The translations under genes were made by a program, and so were the position numbers. Below, one piece after another: positions 1 to 10,799 of a stretch of DNA of 64,000 nt. A model generated the notes under the pieces. That model was not told the DNA's origin. It worked only from the letters and a program-made list of their open reading frames with translations, and made no database searches. Every line of letters begins with the position of its first letter. The first letter of the stretch is position 1. The DNA comes from Antilocapra americana (Eukaryota; Chordata; Mammalia; Artiodactyla; Antilocapridae). Where the stretch lies: assembly GCA_007570785.1 (NCBI GenBank), contig ML661885.1:18737907-18801906 (forward strand), written 5' to 3'.

Positions 1-1293
1 CAACCAACCTGTGGTAAAAGGATTCCCCGCCCCCTCCGGAAATACTGACTACACCATTAAAATACAAATTGTGGCAGTTACACAGTGAACATTATATTCC
101 CTGATGTGGGCACGTGCGGGGGTCAGATGGAAAGGGGTAGAAAGGCGGTCCAGCAGAACTCATGCATCATATCAGAGGAGATGCTGGGGTGGGAATCCTG
201 AGAGGATGGGGGCATCCCAGCGTGACCTGCTCTCTGGGTTGTCTCACCTCCATACACATGGCTGTGCCTTTTTATCCGGAAGCAAAGAAACCTCTCTGGA
301 ATGCACACTGATAGCATCTAACTCGAGGGTGCTTCACTGAACAGGGCCTGGTACAGGCAGCCTGAGACAAGCATCCAACCTTAGTTTACCATCAACAGGC
401 TCTGTTCAGTTCCTCCTCCTTCCTCTCCTCTTTCTGGCAGGTACAGCTATTCTAGGATATTGGCTTTAGAGAAGGGCACTGCTCAGGAGTAGAAGAAACT
501 GATGAGATGGAAGTAACTACAAGTTTAATTCATCTGATTATGGAACTTCTTCCCTCCACTGCTGGACAATAATATTTGGCTGAAGTAGGTGTAGGACATA
601 GAAAAAATGCCATAAGTGCCTTTAGATCACATAAAGTTATCTCAATCTAATGGAAGAAGTTTGTGTTTTGGTGAATTCGAAATCTCTGACAAATCGCTAC
701 TCAATTTAATATTTATTGAGTGCCCACAAAATGCCAGGCATTCTCCTACCTTTCAGGGTTTCGATCCAAATAGTTAACTCTTAGTTAACTTCCTTTTAGT
801 AAGGCATTTCTAAAGAAATAGGACATTAAAATAATCAAGACTAGTCACTGATCTCTGAAGAAATGAATGGATTTCAAAACACTATGAAGGATCACAAAAC
901 TCCCTGGGGCAGAAAAGAGAAAACTTGGATTTAATACTGTGCAAACTGCAGAAATATGCAAGCACTGACCCCAGCCATGGTCCACCTGGGAAACACTGGG
1001 AGATGGGTTTCAAAGGGAGCTGCGTCTCTATGAATCCCCACTAACGTGGTTGCACTTGTTTGGAAGTAAAGAAAGAAGTTGTCTGCTGTGACCAGAGCAG
1101 AATGGCTTGGCAGAAGAGACTGAAGAGTTAACCCCCTGCAAAAAAGACTCTGTTTTAAGGAAATTGCATTGATTTTGTAGCCATGAGTAATCACTGAACA
1201 GAAGGGACTTAATAGGATATAAATTTTAAAAGATTAACCTGATTGCAGAGTTTAAGAAGAGGAAAACTGCAATTCTGAAGGACCAGTTCCCAG
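1..1293. other. Unique region, no gene recognised
   Basis: I see no recognisable repeat or conserved coding sequence. The DNA is AT-rich after the first 400 bases. Small open frames on both strands near 104-340 overlap one another and show no family resemblance. Confidence 0.4.
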
Positions 1294-1520
1294 CAGCTGG
1301 CCCCCAAACTTTTTGGCGCAAAGGACCAGTTATGTAGAAGAGAGTTTTTCCACGGATGGGAGTGGGGATGGTTCAGGTAGTAATGCAAGTGGGAAGGATG
1401 GGGAGCAGCGGCAGATGAAGCCTCACTGTTCACCCAGCCGCTCACCTCCTGCTGTGCGGCTGGGTTCCTAACAGGCCACAGACTGGTACCAGTTGGTGGC
1501 CTGGGGGTTGGGGACTCCTG
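1294..1520. mobile_element. MER1-type hAT-Charlie DNA transposon relic
   Basis: The ends form a terminal inverted repeat of the CAG.GG.CCCCAA type: the left end runs CAGCTGGCCCCCAAACT and the right end GGGGTTGGGGACTCCTG. Internal text matches the MER1 family as I know it, including the bases around the CACCTCCTGCTGTGCGGC stretch near 1444. At about 227 bp it is shorter than the full family, so it is an internally deleted non-autonomous copy with no transposase. No clear 8-bp target duplication is visible. The exact subfamily is inferred. Confidence 0.75.
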
Positions 1521-3361
1521 AGTCATATGACTCCTGAGACCTTTCAAGGACCTTAACTGAGGTGTTGATTAATAACTTTCTGAACAAGTCTTAGTAAGTT
1601 GACCTGCTTCACTGACAACTATGAAAATAAAAAAGATTACAACATCCTCACATTTTTGAATCAAAAATCCCCAACTCTTCTGGAAACCAGAGCTTTCCTG
1701 ACTCTGCTACACTTAGTGCTATCCAAGGCCTACTACTGGTCGGTCTACTTCTACTTTCAAAAATTTAAATATTAAAAATTCTATTATTATTGGTTCTTGT
1801 AGGTTGGTATCTAGTTTCTCAAAAGCAGCTCAAATTTAAATGGTTTTAAAAAAAATACAAACTATTTTTTTTTTTAAGTTGGGATTGTTTTGAATTGAAA
1901 CAAATACCCTCAGATTTAATTCAAATTGCTTTTTCCAGAAAGACAAAATCTGGTGATGCTTTTTCCTGCTCTGCAATGAGATCTCCTTCTTTTAATGAAC
2001 AATTCTATCAACCTTTCCCTCTCCATCCCCTGTTTTCCAAACTATACTAAGATTCTGAGAAGCTAACCTGGGGAAAACATTTATGGCCATGCAAAGAGAC
2101 TTATAAAAACAATTAAAAGTATAATTGGCACTAAGTAAATTCATGTTCAGTGAAGGATACTACTATGTTAAGGACATATGAAGAAGATGCTTAAGGCAAA
2201 ATCAAGACCAGATAAAAAGTATAGCATCTATGAGGGTTAGTGTGATTAACTTGTCACATAAATATGTTTAAGACAAAATGATCGAGCACTAAAAAACTAT
2301 TAAAAAGGTCTCCTGCTGACATTTTATCACTAGACATGTCACACTGCTTTTCTTTCACAGGGAAAAAACAACTGAAAATTCGTTTACTGAGAGTGGCGAT
2401 ATATAACCTTATCCCTTAAATAACTCATGCTTTCCTTTTAAGCTTTTCATTCCCCAAATAAAACTTTGTCATCTATACTGCATTCCAAAACCAAAATGAA
2501 GGACTTTTTATCTCCCTACAGTGGGAAGAATTTCTCAGGATGTTCTAGCGCTTTTATTGAGTATCGTACAAATTATGAATGAATATATTTTATTTAAAAA
2601 CACATTATTGACAGAAACCTATCAATAATAATGTGGATATTGTCAAGGGCCTGTCAATATTAATGTAATTATGATTAAGGGCATAACATGGATTTTTAGC
2701 TATAATACCAAGTAACATCTCCTGCATTACTGCTATCAATAAACACATTATTATTGACCTGTTTCAAGATGCTCAGTGCTAGATGTATTACCATTAGGCA
2801 TGTTTGTCAATGCATACTGCCGACAAAAATTCGACATTTAAATTTACAGTCTTTGCAAACTTTGTCAGCAGAAACATGTGATTCCCAAGCAATCGCTAAG
2901 GTTTCAAATCCATCCACACACTCTCTGCCAGGCTATTCTTTTCCAGACCCATAATCATCGACTGATTTTCAGTACGACAATGTTGCTGCCACACTGTCTT
3001 AAGAGTTCTGGTGATATAAATGGATGAGACCATTTCTGCCGTTTAGCTTTTTTTTTTTTTTTTAATCTTAACTGGCATTTCACATTAGGAGGTTATATGA
3101 ATAAAGTTCTACAACCTGAGATCTTAAGCTTTGAACCTCTACCCTACTATTTTATTTCCTTTGTGCAGTCAGATAGATTTACTGTCCATTGTATTGAAAT
3201 CAATACTAATAAATGGGACATGCATCAAAGAGAGATTTTAACAGGACGTTGATTTCCAGAACGCACTGCAAACATGAGCAAAAGAGGAAAAAAAGCTATG
3301 GCTGGGACCCATTAGACCCTTGTGACCTCTGGCACTGTAAACAGGCCTAGAAATCAACAAC
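1521..3361. other. AT-rich unique DNA with a local inverted-repeat cluster
   Basis: No gene was found. The segment includes a run of T at about 3049-3063 and a set of related short inverted and direct repeats at 2601-2759, reported separately. Confidence 0.4.
2601..2759. repeat. Imperfect inverted repeat with a third copy of the arm
   Basis: CACATTATTGACAG at 2601-2614 faces CTATCAATAATAATGTG at 2619-2635 and could fold as an imperfect hairpin. The same arm recurs in its longer form at 2744-2759 (CACATTATTATTGACC), next to CTATCAATAA at 2733-2742. This may be the remnant of a small hairpin transposon or chance in AT-rich DNA; I do not recognise a family. Confidence 0.4.
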
Positions 3362-3445
3362 TGTAAGTTCAAATCCCACTTCTGCCACAGCCTTGCTAAG
3401 TGACATGTCATTGCTGTTTTGTTCCTCTCTTTCATCAAATATAAA
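3362..3445 (+). mobile_element. MIR SINE fragment
   Basis: It carries the MIR core reading AAATCCCACTTCTGCCACAG followed by a diverged version of the gtgacctt..cctcag region. Old and heavily mutated. Confidence 0.55.
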
Positions 3446-3975
3446 CGAAGTCCCAATAGTTTATCGGTATCTGATGATATAAACCCCAACTGTGCTCATT
3501 TGGATACAGCAAGACATGAGGAATTTAAAAATTCCCTTATGAACACTAAATTACTCATAATTTAAATGCAATCCTCATCAAAATGCAAATGGAATTTTTC
3601 TTTTTGCCTCTACAATATATCTGAAGGATAAACTTCCAAATAGCACACATTTTTCAAACACATGAACAATGATATTATTCTTTTTATTTGGATAGAATTG
3701 GGAATTCAACTCAGACTAAAATCTTCACCACTATAACCAGTCTTACACAATTGAGCACCTTACCTATTTCACTTAGGATATATTTACTAAGTATCTAAAA
3801 GTAACACAAACTACTTTTTTTTTAAACCTGGGGACAGAATCTCCCATTACCTTGGCCTTGCTTCACAAATACATTTTAAGCATGGCACTCATCTTTTCTC
3901 TCAGAAAACTGATACCTCTGAGTCTTTGAGGGAGAAAGCATACTGTGGAAATAAAGAGCAAATGTCTGAGTGAAC

Positions 3976-4085
3976 ACGGAGCAGGAGACTTAAACTGGTT
4001 CTGATTAGTTCTATATTCTAGCCCAGGTTCACCAACAGGCTGTGTGACTCTGCACAAGTCATTTTACCACACTATACTCTTCGGC
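3976..4085 (+). mobile_element. MIR SINE fragment
   Basis: The order of a 'gcccaggttc' block, then 'tgtgtgactctgcacaagtcat', is that of the MIR core on the plus strand. Divergence is high, as expected for this family. Confidence 0.55.
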
Positions 4086-4443
4086 AGTTAACAACACAAG
4101 TCCTATAAAAAATCTACCTCTCTAGAATCATCCTGGGAATTATTTTAGAAAATCCTGGAAGAGAAGAGAAAAAATAAAAGTACAGTCATTTCCAATTGTA
4201 GTAAGGGTTAATGTCAAATATGAGTAAAGAAAAGGCTAGAGAAAGTAGAGAAATCAGAACAGTAGCACCCATGAGACAGACTCAGTCTTCACAGAAGAAA
4301 ACAGCGAAGCCTGATGGGAGACAAACCCAAACGATTTGGGAGTTTACAACTGCAGTCAACCTATACCACTTACTTCCTGGATACAGAGTGCTAATAAGCA
4401 ACCACCACAGAGAAGGGCCCTTTGCAAAAAAATCAAATATTAA

Positions 4444-4590
4444 ATTATTTAATCCTTACAATATTATGAAAGAGGTTCTTTTGGTATTTTGTTTTAAAGC
4501 AAGGAAACTGAAGCACAGGGAGATGACCTGTGTGAAATAACACAAGCAGGAGTGGTGGGGCCATGCTCTGCACCAGCAGACCTAATAGAT
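4444..4590 (-). mobile_element. MIR SINE fragment
   Basis: Reads as the reverse complement of MIR: 'taatccttacaat', then 'aggaaactgaagcacaggga', then a 'gtggggccatgctctgc' block. The poly-tract expected at the 'cattttacagatgagg' site is eroded. Confidence 0.65.
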
Positions 4591-5690
4591 GAACATACAC
4601 ACCTTAGGATGGCGCTGCAGCACGCGCAGATGGGGCTGTTTAAGAGGCTAAGAACGAAGTGATGAAGACTACCTTCATGAAGTATGAACTTCAGCAAAAA
4701 TTGCAATCCGGGGGTGAACAAACAAAAGACACAGGAAACTCAGAGAGCAATTAGACCTTCAAGTACTCTATAAATTTGGGAATAGAGGTCAGGACCTAAC
4801 TGCCTAAGAAGAGAATTCTAAATGACTTCAAGATTACTGGAACACACGTTTAATTGCACATTTTATGGAACACGAGAGACTATGAAAACAGTCACAAGGG
4901 AACAGAGCTATCAGCAATGGAAGAGGAGGAAGTACCACAGGATATATACTATGAAGAAGGCACTAGATGCTTTCTTCACAGTTTCATGACACAGTCAATG
5001 TCATGTCCACTTTAAGGAGTTAAAAATTAAGAGGGGACTAATGACGTGCTTAAGGTCAAGGTGGTGATTAGTAAATGCTAGAAAAATGGTGGAACATACA
5101 AAAAGTAGTCAGTATGGATATTTGCTAAGCTTGGATCAAATTCAACACCACAGAGCTCAAAACAAAATTTTTCTCTTAAGATGATTCTGAAGACCAGCCT
5201 GCCAGTCAAGCTCTCAGGACTGTAGATAGGAGGAAGAAATTCAAGGAAGCTGGTAAAGTTGCCCATGTTGCCTGGAATTCACCTTATCTACTTTCCCTGC
5301 CTTCCCATGTGGTCAGAAAACCATTAGAAGAAGCTTAACGTCAAAAATGAACCAAAGGAATATGGGGGTGAGAAAAGGAGGTGCAAACAAATATTATGAA
5401 CACACGTAATATGGGAAGTAAAAGCAACGGCAACTCACATGACTCTGGAAAGGAACAGGTGAGCATAATCAAAATGGAATTACTCTAGAGCTCTTTTAGG
5501 TTTTAATAGTTAAAAAAGAAAGAAAAGATAACTGGGATGAAATTTTATCTCATGTTATTGACAAACAGGTAAAAAGGAAGAGCTCTGCAATAAAGCAAAA
5601 AGAAAATAGATAAAAAGCAATCTAGAAAAGGGCATTTTGATTCCAGAGATGAGAAAAGATGTGAGAAATTTAGAGTACACAATGGTAAGT
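4591..5690. other. Unique AT-rich DNA, nothing recognised
   Basis: No repeat family, RNA gene or convincing exon was seen in this stretch. Confidence 0.4.
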
Positions 5691-5884
5691 CTTCTCGGGG
5701 GGCTCAAGTGGTAAAGAATCCACCTGCCAATGCAAGAGACATAGGTCAGATCCCTGGGTTGGGAAGATATCCTGGAGAAGGAAATAACAACCCATTCCAG
5801 TATTCTTGCCTGGAGAGTCTCACAGAGGAGCCTGAAGGGCCACAGCCGAGGGGGTTGCAGGGAGTCAACACGACTTATGAACTG
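5691..5884 (+). mobile_element. Bov-tA SINE
   Basis: tRNA-derived ruminant SINE on the plus strand. The head (ggctcaagtggtaaagaatc) holds the tRNA A-box-like segment, and 'gggttgggaagat' and 'cattccagtattcttgcc' are diagnostic body blocks. The 3' end runs directly into a CA microsatellite instead of the usual acaacaac tail. Confidence 0.9.

Positions 5885-5916
<32 letters not shown>
5885..5916 (+). repeat. (CA)16 microsatellite
   Basis: Uninterrupted CA dinucleotide repeat at the tail of the Bov-tA copy just upstream. Such tails commonly seed microsatellites in bovids, so this one is likely polymorphic. Confidence 0.95.
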
Positions 5917-5920
<4 letters not shown>

Positions 5921-6880
5921 GACAGAGGTTGCTAGACACCCTCTTTCCTGCTCCCACGTGCAGACATTAATGCCAGGATTACAAATGGGGGGCAAGTGGG
6001 ACAGTCAGGGCTTTTCTCCTGAGGTTTCTTCCACATTCCAAAGGAATTGAAGAGGAACATGGAATGTGTGAAAACGCTGTCATTTCACAGCAAAGAGAAA
6101 AGAGAACGTCCAACTTGCTTCTAGGTTGTTCAACTCAGATAATAAAGTGAAGAAAGAAAGAGGCCCCTGACTCAGAGCAGAACTTCTGTCCGTGAATAAA
6201 GCCTGCTTTGTCTTTTGCTACAGGAACCAGAGCACGGTGGAGTGCAAAAGGCAAAGAGACTAAAACTTTACTTTATGCTTTAAGGAAAACGTGAAGCTAG
6301 GACTTGGAACTTTACTAGTAAAAGGATGTTAGGTAAAACTGCTAATATCTTTAAGGTTCAGCTGCCAAAAATGGAAAATATCTGCCCTCCCTATTGCAAA
6401 GACTGCTATGAGCTTCAAAAATAAGCAAAACTTCTATGGCTAAAATTAAAAAAGTAGAGGGAAAAGAGAAAAAGAAAATTTGTGATCAAAAACAAAGAAT
6501 TAAACTTAAAATTTGTATCTATTAGATAAGGTTGAGTATGGACAGGTTTGCGGCCTTTGGTAATGAATTAACTGTGCACATATGCATTTTATTGTTTAAA
6601 AACCTGTAACAAATGAATGCAAGTGGAATACAAATGAATAATTAATCTACGAGATAAAAATTTAAGGCTAGTAGGAAATATATCATCTAGTCTAAAATAC
6701 AAATTTAATTTTCTTAACAGGACTACTGTTTTTCAAGCAGAACAAAAAAGAATAGCTGTTCTTGTAAAATACTGCTGAGGGTCAGCTTACTTCGTCTCTC
6801 CTCTGCATGACTCCAGGAGATTTCTACAAGAGTTCTTCTACAGAAAAGTTCTAAAACCACAGATTGAGTGCTCCTCCTAA
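5917..6880. other. Unique AT-rich DNA, nothing recognised
   Basis: No repeat family or exon could be supported. Confidence 0.4.
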
Positions 6881-6985
6881 TTTCTAAAAATGAGGAGAAT
6901 AAGGCCAAGAGGTAGAGCTGGTCAGGAGTAGAAACTCAACTCTCTTGACTCAGTCTAGCATGTTCTTTGCTATGTCCTCTTACTT
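6881..6985 (-). mobile_element. MIR-like fragment
   Basis: The order 'agagctggtcaggagtagaa', 'tcttgactcagtctagcatg', 'ttctttgctatg' resembles the reverse complement of the MIR 5' half. Weakly preserved. Confidence 0.4.
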
Positions 6986-6989
6986 CTAT

Positions 6990-7002
6990 CCCCCCCCCCC
7001 CC
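6990..7002 (+). repeat. Poly-C homopolymer (13 C)
   Basis: A run of thirteen C residues. It is a likely site of length error in assembly or replication. Confidence 0.9.
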
Positions 7003-7949
7003 ATTTCTAAGGAAAATAAAATAAGTTCTTTTTCACTTGTATTGTCAATAAAGTATTCCTAACTCCACTCTTTCTTTTCTTCCACACCTCTTTCTGGCTC
7101 AAGACTATTCAACTTTAATGTTTCTGGATACAAGAAATGGATAATATGGGCAAGATGAGGGAGAAGATACAGTGGAAAAGAAAGAGTCGGTCATCCTGAG
7201 GTTATTCTGCCAAGGCTTAACTAAAGTTAAGTCATTAGGGGAAGGCGTTCAGACTGCAAACTGGTGTGGATGCAACCGCAGCCTACCTGTAATTTCTACT
7301 GTTCAGATATAGTGTTCCAGGGACATCAAAGAATACCAATACTGTTAGATGTGAACAGTCTACAAGTTAGTCTCATTCTGTGAACAGCCCTTTCACTAAA
7401 CGTAGTATTTTTGGAAAATGGGACCTAAAGATATAAGTAAACAGTGAGTTTTAAGGCCTCACAAGAAAAATGATTTTTATATTCTATTTATCAGGTATCA
7501 ATGTTAAATGTAACTGACTCATCGTAAGCAATTTTCTAAGAAAATTCTCAGTAGCTTTTTCTCCCTAAGAAAATTAAAACTGCTTTTGAGTTTACAGGCT
7601 TTTAAAAATATTGGAAACTTAAGCCTACTCAACTTTTTGGTACCAAAAAGCACTATACACGAAGCATCAGATATTAAGAAAACTTTGGACCCTCAGTAAT
7701 TCTTAAGCCGTTCGAAAGGGTTAAATCTCACCACCGCCAAGTGACAGGAAACGATCTCCAAGTATGTTCGAGAAAATTACTTCCCAGAACGCAAAAGAAG
7801 CTCAAATCTAGCTGTCCTTTTTTTCTTTTTTAATGGTGCGTCCTAAGACTATTTTTAGGCGTTTAGGTTTGCTCCACTGCCTTTCCCAAAATCAGACTTT
7901 GCCTCTTCCAGGAAGACAGGAAGCCAATTAAACAGGGAAACAAGCAAAG
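7003..7949. other. Unique region flanking the CpG island
   Basis: AT-rich DNA without recognised repeats, apart from the low-confidence exon candidate listed at 7287-7341. Confidence 0.4.
7287..7341 (-). other. Possible internal exon, minus strand
   Basis: On the minus strand a CTAACAG acceptor is followed by 55 nt and a good donor, ACAG|GTAGGC. One of the three frames is open across the whole exon and reads LVFFDVPGTLYLNSRNY; the other two have stops. It lies about 0.7 kb downstream (minus strand) of a possible first exon in the CpG island. Joining it to the AAG|GTCAGT donor at about 8039 puts a TAA just before the junction in the frame needed, so a simple two-exon coding model fails. It may be a UTR or lncRNA exon, or chance. 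Confidence 0.2.
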
Positions 7950-8185
7950 GGCGACAATTACAAGGTCGTGAAACTCCACGCCCTCCCAGTTGTAAGCAGG
8001 ACCGCAGGTCCACACTCCGACTCTCGGGCGACACTGACCTTAGGAGTCTGCGAAACGCCCCGCTCCAAGTAACTGTTTCTGAAACATCTCTGGGAGGCTT
8101 GGCTTTTCCAAGCCGAACCTGCGCTCCACAAGCTTCCGGAACTCGTGGGTTTGCGGAGTGACGCAGCACCCGGAAGTGCCTGAAG

Positions 8186-8198
8186 AAAAAAAAAAAAA
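8186..8198 (+). repeat. Poly-A run inside the CpG island
   Basis: Thirteen A residues lie between the ETS-type site and the minisatellite. Such a tract in a CpG island can act as a nucleosome-excluding element; that role is inferred. Confidence 0.7.
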
Positions 8199-8256
8199 CA
8201 AACGTGAAACTAAACCAACGAGAACCGCGCTTTAGCGCTCTGCGAAACGCCGAACT

Positions 8257-8361
8257 CCGACGAGCCGAAGGGCCGAAGAGCCGACGAGCACGAAAGGCCG
8301 AAGAGCCGACGAGCCGAAGGGCCGAAGAGCCGAAGAGCCGAGGAGCCGAAGGGCCGAAGAG
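8257..8361 (+). repeat. 8-bp minisatellite, consensus CCGAAGAG, 13 units
   Basis: Thirteen tandem units: CCGACGAG, CCGAAGGG, CCGAAGAG, CCGACGAG, a 9-base variant CACGAAAGG, CCGAAGAG, CCGACGAG, CCGAAGGG, CCGAAGAG twice, CCGAGGAG, CCGAAGGG and CCGAAGAG. The array is CpG-rich (one CpG or more per unit) and sits between the ETS and CCAAT motifs. The order ACGAG/AAGGG/AAGAG recurs, implying a duplicated higher-order block. A period of 8 does not keep a reading frame, so it is unlikely to be coding. Confidence 0.95.
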
Positions 8362-8376
8362 GACACCCGCGCGCTG

Positions 8377-8416
8377 ATTGGTCTGCTGGCCGTGGGGGAA
8401 ATCCGCATCTGATTGG
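8377..8416 (-). promoter_or_regulatory. Pair of inverted CCAAT boxes
   Basis: CTGATTGG occurs at 8374-8381 and again at 8409-8416, 35 bp apart. Each is the reverse complement of CCAATCAG, the preferred NF-Y site. Paired CCAAT boxes at about this spacing are typical of cell-cycle and housekeeping promoters. Function is inferred. Confidence 0.6.
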
Positions 8417-8920
8417 CAGGAAAGTCGCGAACCCTGCAGCCCGGGTTCGGGGGCCGCGCGTGGAGAGGCTACCGGGTCAAGAGGCCACGGGGAAGCCAGG
8501 GCTCTGGAGGGCCGGGCTTTCCCTGCCTTCGGACAGCTGCAGCCGGCCTCTGAACGAGTGCCGCCGAGTGGCGACGGGGCGCCTCCGCGTACTGGGGCCT
8601 CTTCCCTCGCCAGGTTGGAGGGCCCACTGCGAGATGGCCGGGTGGCGCTGGGAGCCTCCGGCTAGGGCTGCAGCATCCGGGCTGGGGCAGTTTTTGCGGC
8701 GCATGGCTGCAGTTGGGGGAGCGGGCGGGTGGCTGGTTGGCCTCTGCGGGCTCAAGGGGGCAGTTGGCCTTCAAAGCCGCGGCCGGCGAGGCCTTGCCGT
8801 AGGGATTGGACCCTCTCTCGCTCGCACAAATCAGGGCCGTGAGCTCCTTGACGCGGGGTCGGTGTGAATCATCCCAGACCCTTAGAAACGCGGGCCGTAG
8901 GGTCGCCCAGACGTGGGGAG

Positions 8921-9488
8921 CTGAGGCACGATTTCCACTACTAAGGGCCCGAGGGAAGGTGTTTTTTGAGCATTCATCAGGCAATTGTGTGGAGCCGGCG
9001 TTGAAAATCGCCTCTGCCTATAATAAAGGGATGGCCTTACCTGTCTGGCTTGTTTGCTCAAAGGTTTGAATGAAGTCGTGTGGGTACAAGCTCTCTGCAC
9101 TCAGTAGGTCTTAAAAACGTTGGAGCATATTGTCTCCCCCGCTGCACCTTCTCAGAACCCAGGCGCACACAGACTTGCAATAACTGTGTTGACAGACACT
9201 GGAGAGCTCATGCTGTAGAAGCAGTGTTTGGTTAATTATCCCGTGGAACAGTTGTTACTAAGACTTTGAAACATGGAGAACATAAAAGAACATTTATCAA
9301 TGAAGTCTTACATTGTTCAAATTTGATTTTACGTTGAAGGTACACAATTAGCATCACTTATACCTGGAATTTTGTCCTCTTCCATATATTAAGGAGATCT
9401 CAGAAAGATCAGGCCTAAGAGAAGATAGTGATGGTTTCTCGAATTAATAAAATTCCCACTACAGGAACCAAAAGTATAAATGAGATTG
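8921..9488. other. Shore of the CpG island, nothing recognised
   Basis: CpG content falls quickly. No repeat or exon was identified. Confidence 0.4.
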
Positions 9489-9684
9489 GCTTCCCCCATG
9501 GTTCAGAATGTGCCTGTTACTGCAGGCGATGCAGTTTCCATTCCTATATGGGAAAGATCCTCTGGAGGAGGGCATGGCAACCCACTCCAGTATTCTTGCT
9601 TGCGAAATCCCATTGACAGAAGGAGCCTGATGGACAGTCCATGAGGTCACAAAAAAGTCCGACACCTGGTGACTAAACAGCAAA
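9489..9684 (+). mobile_element. Bov-tA SINE
   Basis: Plus-strand copy starting at ggcttccccc and ending in gactaaacagc. It has the usual 'ggcatggcaacccactccag' block. Diverged in the tRNA-like head. Confidence 0.9.
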
Positions 9685-10201
9685 GGAGCTCCACGTTGTA
9701 AGGATATGTAGTTCACTTAGGTACAGGAGGGAACGTGTCTCCAGAGCTCCAGTTGGCCAGCCAGTAGCCACTAGCCACCCAAAGTGTGGGTAGGCTGGAT
9801 TGATGTCTGCTCTAAGTGTGAAATGTGCACTGTATTTCTAAGATAAAAGGTATGAAAAGAAAAGAGTGAAAACTACCTCATTTGTTGCATTGGCTACATG
9901 TCAACATGAGAATGTTTCAGAAAATGTGAAATTACATATATGGCTCCTGTTACATTTATGTTGGGTAGGGCTATTCTAGAGGGTAAAAAAACCTCTTTGA
10001 AGAAGACCAAGTCTTTCATGTAGCAATTGTAAAGGAAGGCAACTATGTTGAGGCTACATCTGTGCTTCACTTAATTTTTATGCAAAGGAGAAAATAGGAC
10101 CCCCCCCCAAAAAAAAAGACTAACATAGGGGACATTTTCAGAATGCAAGTTCTAATTCATGGAGCCTTACGAATGTCACATGAAAATATTGTGATATCAT
10201 T
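9685..10201. other. Unique DNA between SINE and BovB
   Basis: No feature beyond a C9/A-rich run near 10101-10118. Confidence 0.4.
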
Positions 10202-10799
10202 TCAGTTCAGTTCAGTCGCTCAGTTGTGTCTGACTCTGTGACCCCATGAACTGCAGCATGCCAGGCCTCCCTGTCCATCACCAACTCCCAGAGTCTACCC
10301 AAACCCATGTCCATTGAGTCGGTGATGCCATCCAGCCATCTCATCCTCTGTCTTCCCCTTCTCCTCCTGCCCCTAATCTTTCCCAGCATCAGGGTCTTTT
10401 CCAATGAGTCAACTCTTTGCATGAGGTGGCCAAAGTATTGGAGTTTCAGCTTCACCATCAGTCCTTCCAATGACCACCCAGGACTGATCTCCTTTAGGAT
10501 GGACTTGTTGGATCTCCTTGTAGTCCAAGGGACTCTCAAGAGTCTTCTCCAACACCACAGTTCAAAAGCATCATTTCTTCGGCACTCAGCCTTTTTCACT
10601 GTCCAACTCTCACATCCATACATGACTACTGGAAAAACCATAGCCTTGACTAGACGGACTTTTGTTAGCAAAGTAATGTCTCTACTTTTCAATATGCTAT
10701 CCATGTTGGCCATAACTTTCGTTCCAAGGACTAAGCGTCTTTTGATTTCATGGCTGCAGTCACCATCTACAGTGATTTTGGAGCCCCCCAAATCAAAGT
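10202..10799 (-). mobile_element. BovB LINE, 5'-truncated 3' end
   Basis: RTE-type LINE thought to have entered ruminant ancestors by horizontal transfer. The minus strand keeps an open frame of about 200 residues for the C-terminal part of the reverse-transcriptase ORF, with recognisable blocks [30 protein letters not shown] and [12 protein letters not shown], ending TERLN before the natural stop. The catalytic domain is missing through 5' truncation at about 10799. Confidence 0.95.

Larger units (their letters stand above)
7950..8920. promoter_or_regulatory. CpG island, candidate bidirectional promoter
   Basis: This is the only sustained CpG-dense interval in the window; the DNA on both sides is AT-rich and CpG-poor. 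It contains an ETS-type site CCGGAAGTG at 8170-8178, a second one on the minus strand (GCTTCCGGA, 8132-8140), a TGACGCA CRE-like element at 8159-8165, and inverted CCAAT boxes (ATTGG) at 8377, 8412 and 8805. CpG islands with ETS and NF-Y sites are typical of housekeeping, often divergent, promoters. A minus-strand first exon could end at an AAG|GTCAGT donor near 8039; plus-strand donors such as CAG|GTTGGA near 8611 or AAG|GTGTTT near 8957 are weaker. I cannot name the gene. Confidence 0.8.

Noticed and set aside
248..331. Minus-strand exon-like stretch with a GAG|GTGAGAC donor
   Set aside because: The acceptor side is poor, the pyrimidine tract is short, and no relative of the peptide is recognised.
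5691..5770. Possible tRNA gene
   Set aside because: The cloverleaf-like text is the tRNA-derived head of a Bov-tA SINE, not a functional tRNA.
8257..8361. CRISPR-like repeat array
   Set aside because: Units are 8 bp, directly abutting, with no spacers, in a vertebrate CpG island; it is a minisatellite.
8378..8867. Overlapping open frames of 95-171 codons in the CpG island
   Set aside because: They occur on both strands and in several frames, as expected from high GC, and none has a recognised domain. The window lacks a convincing downstream exon to join to.
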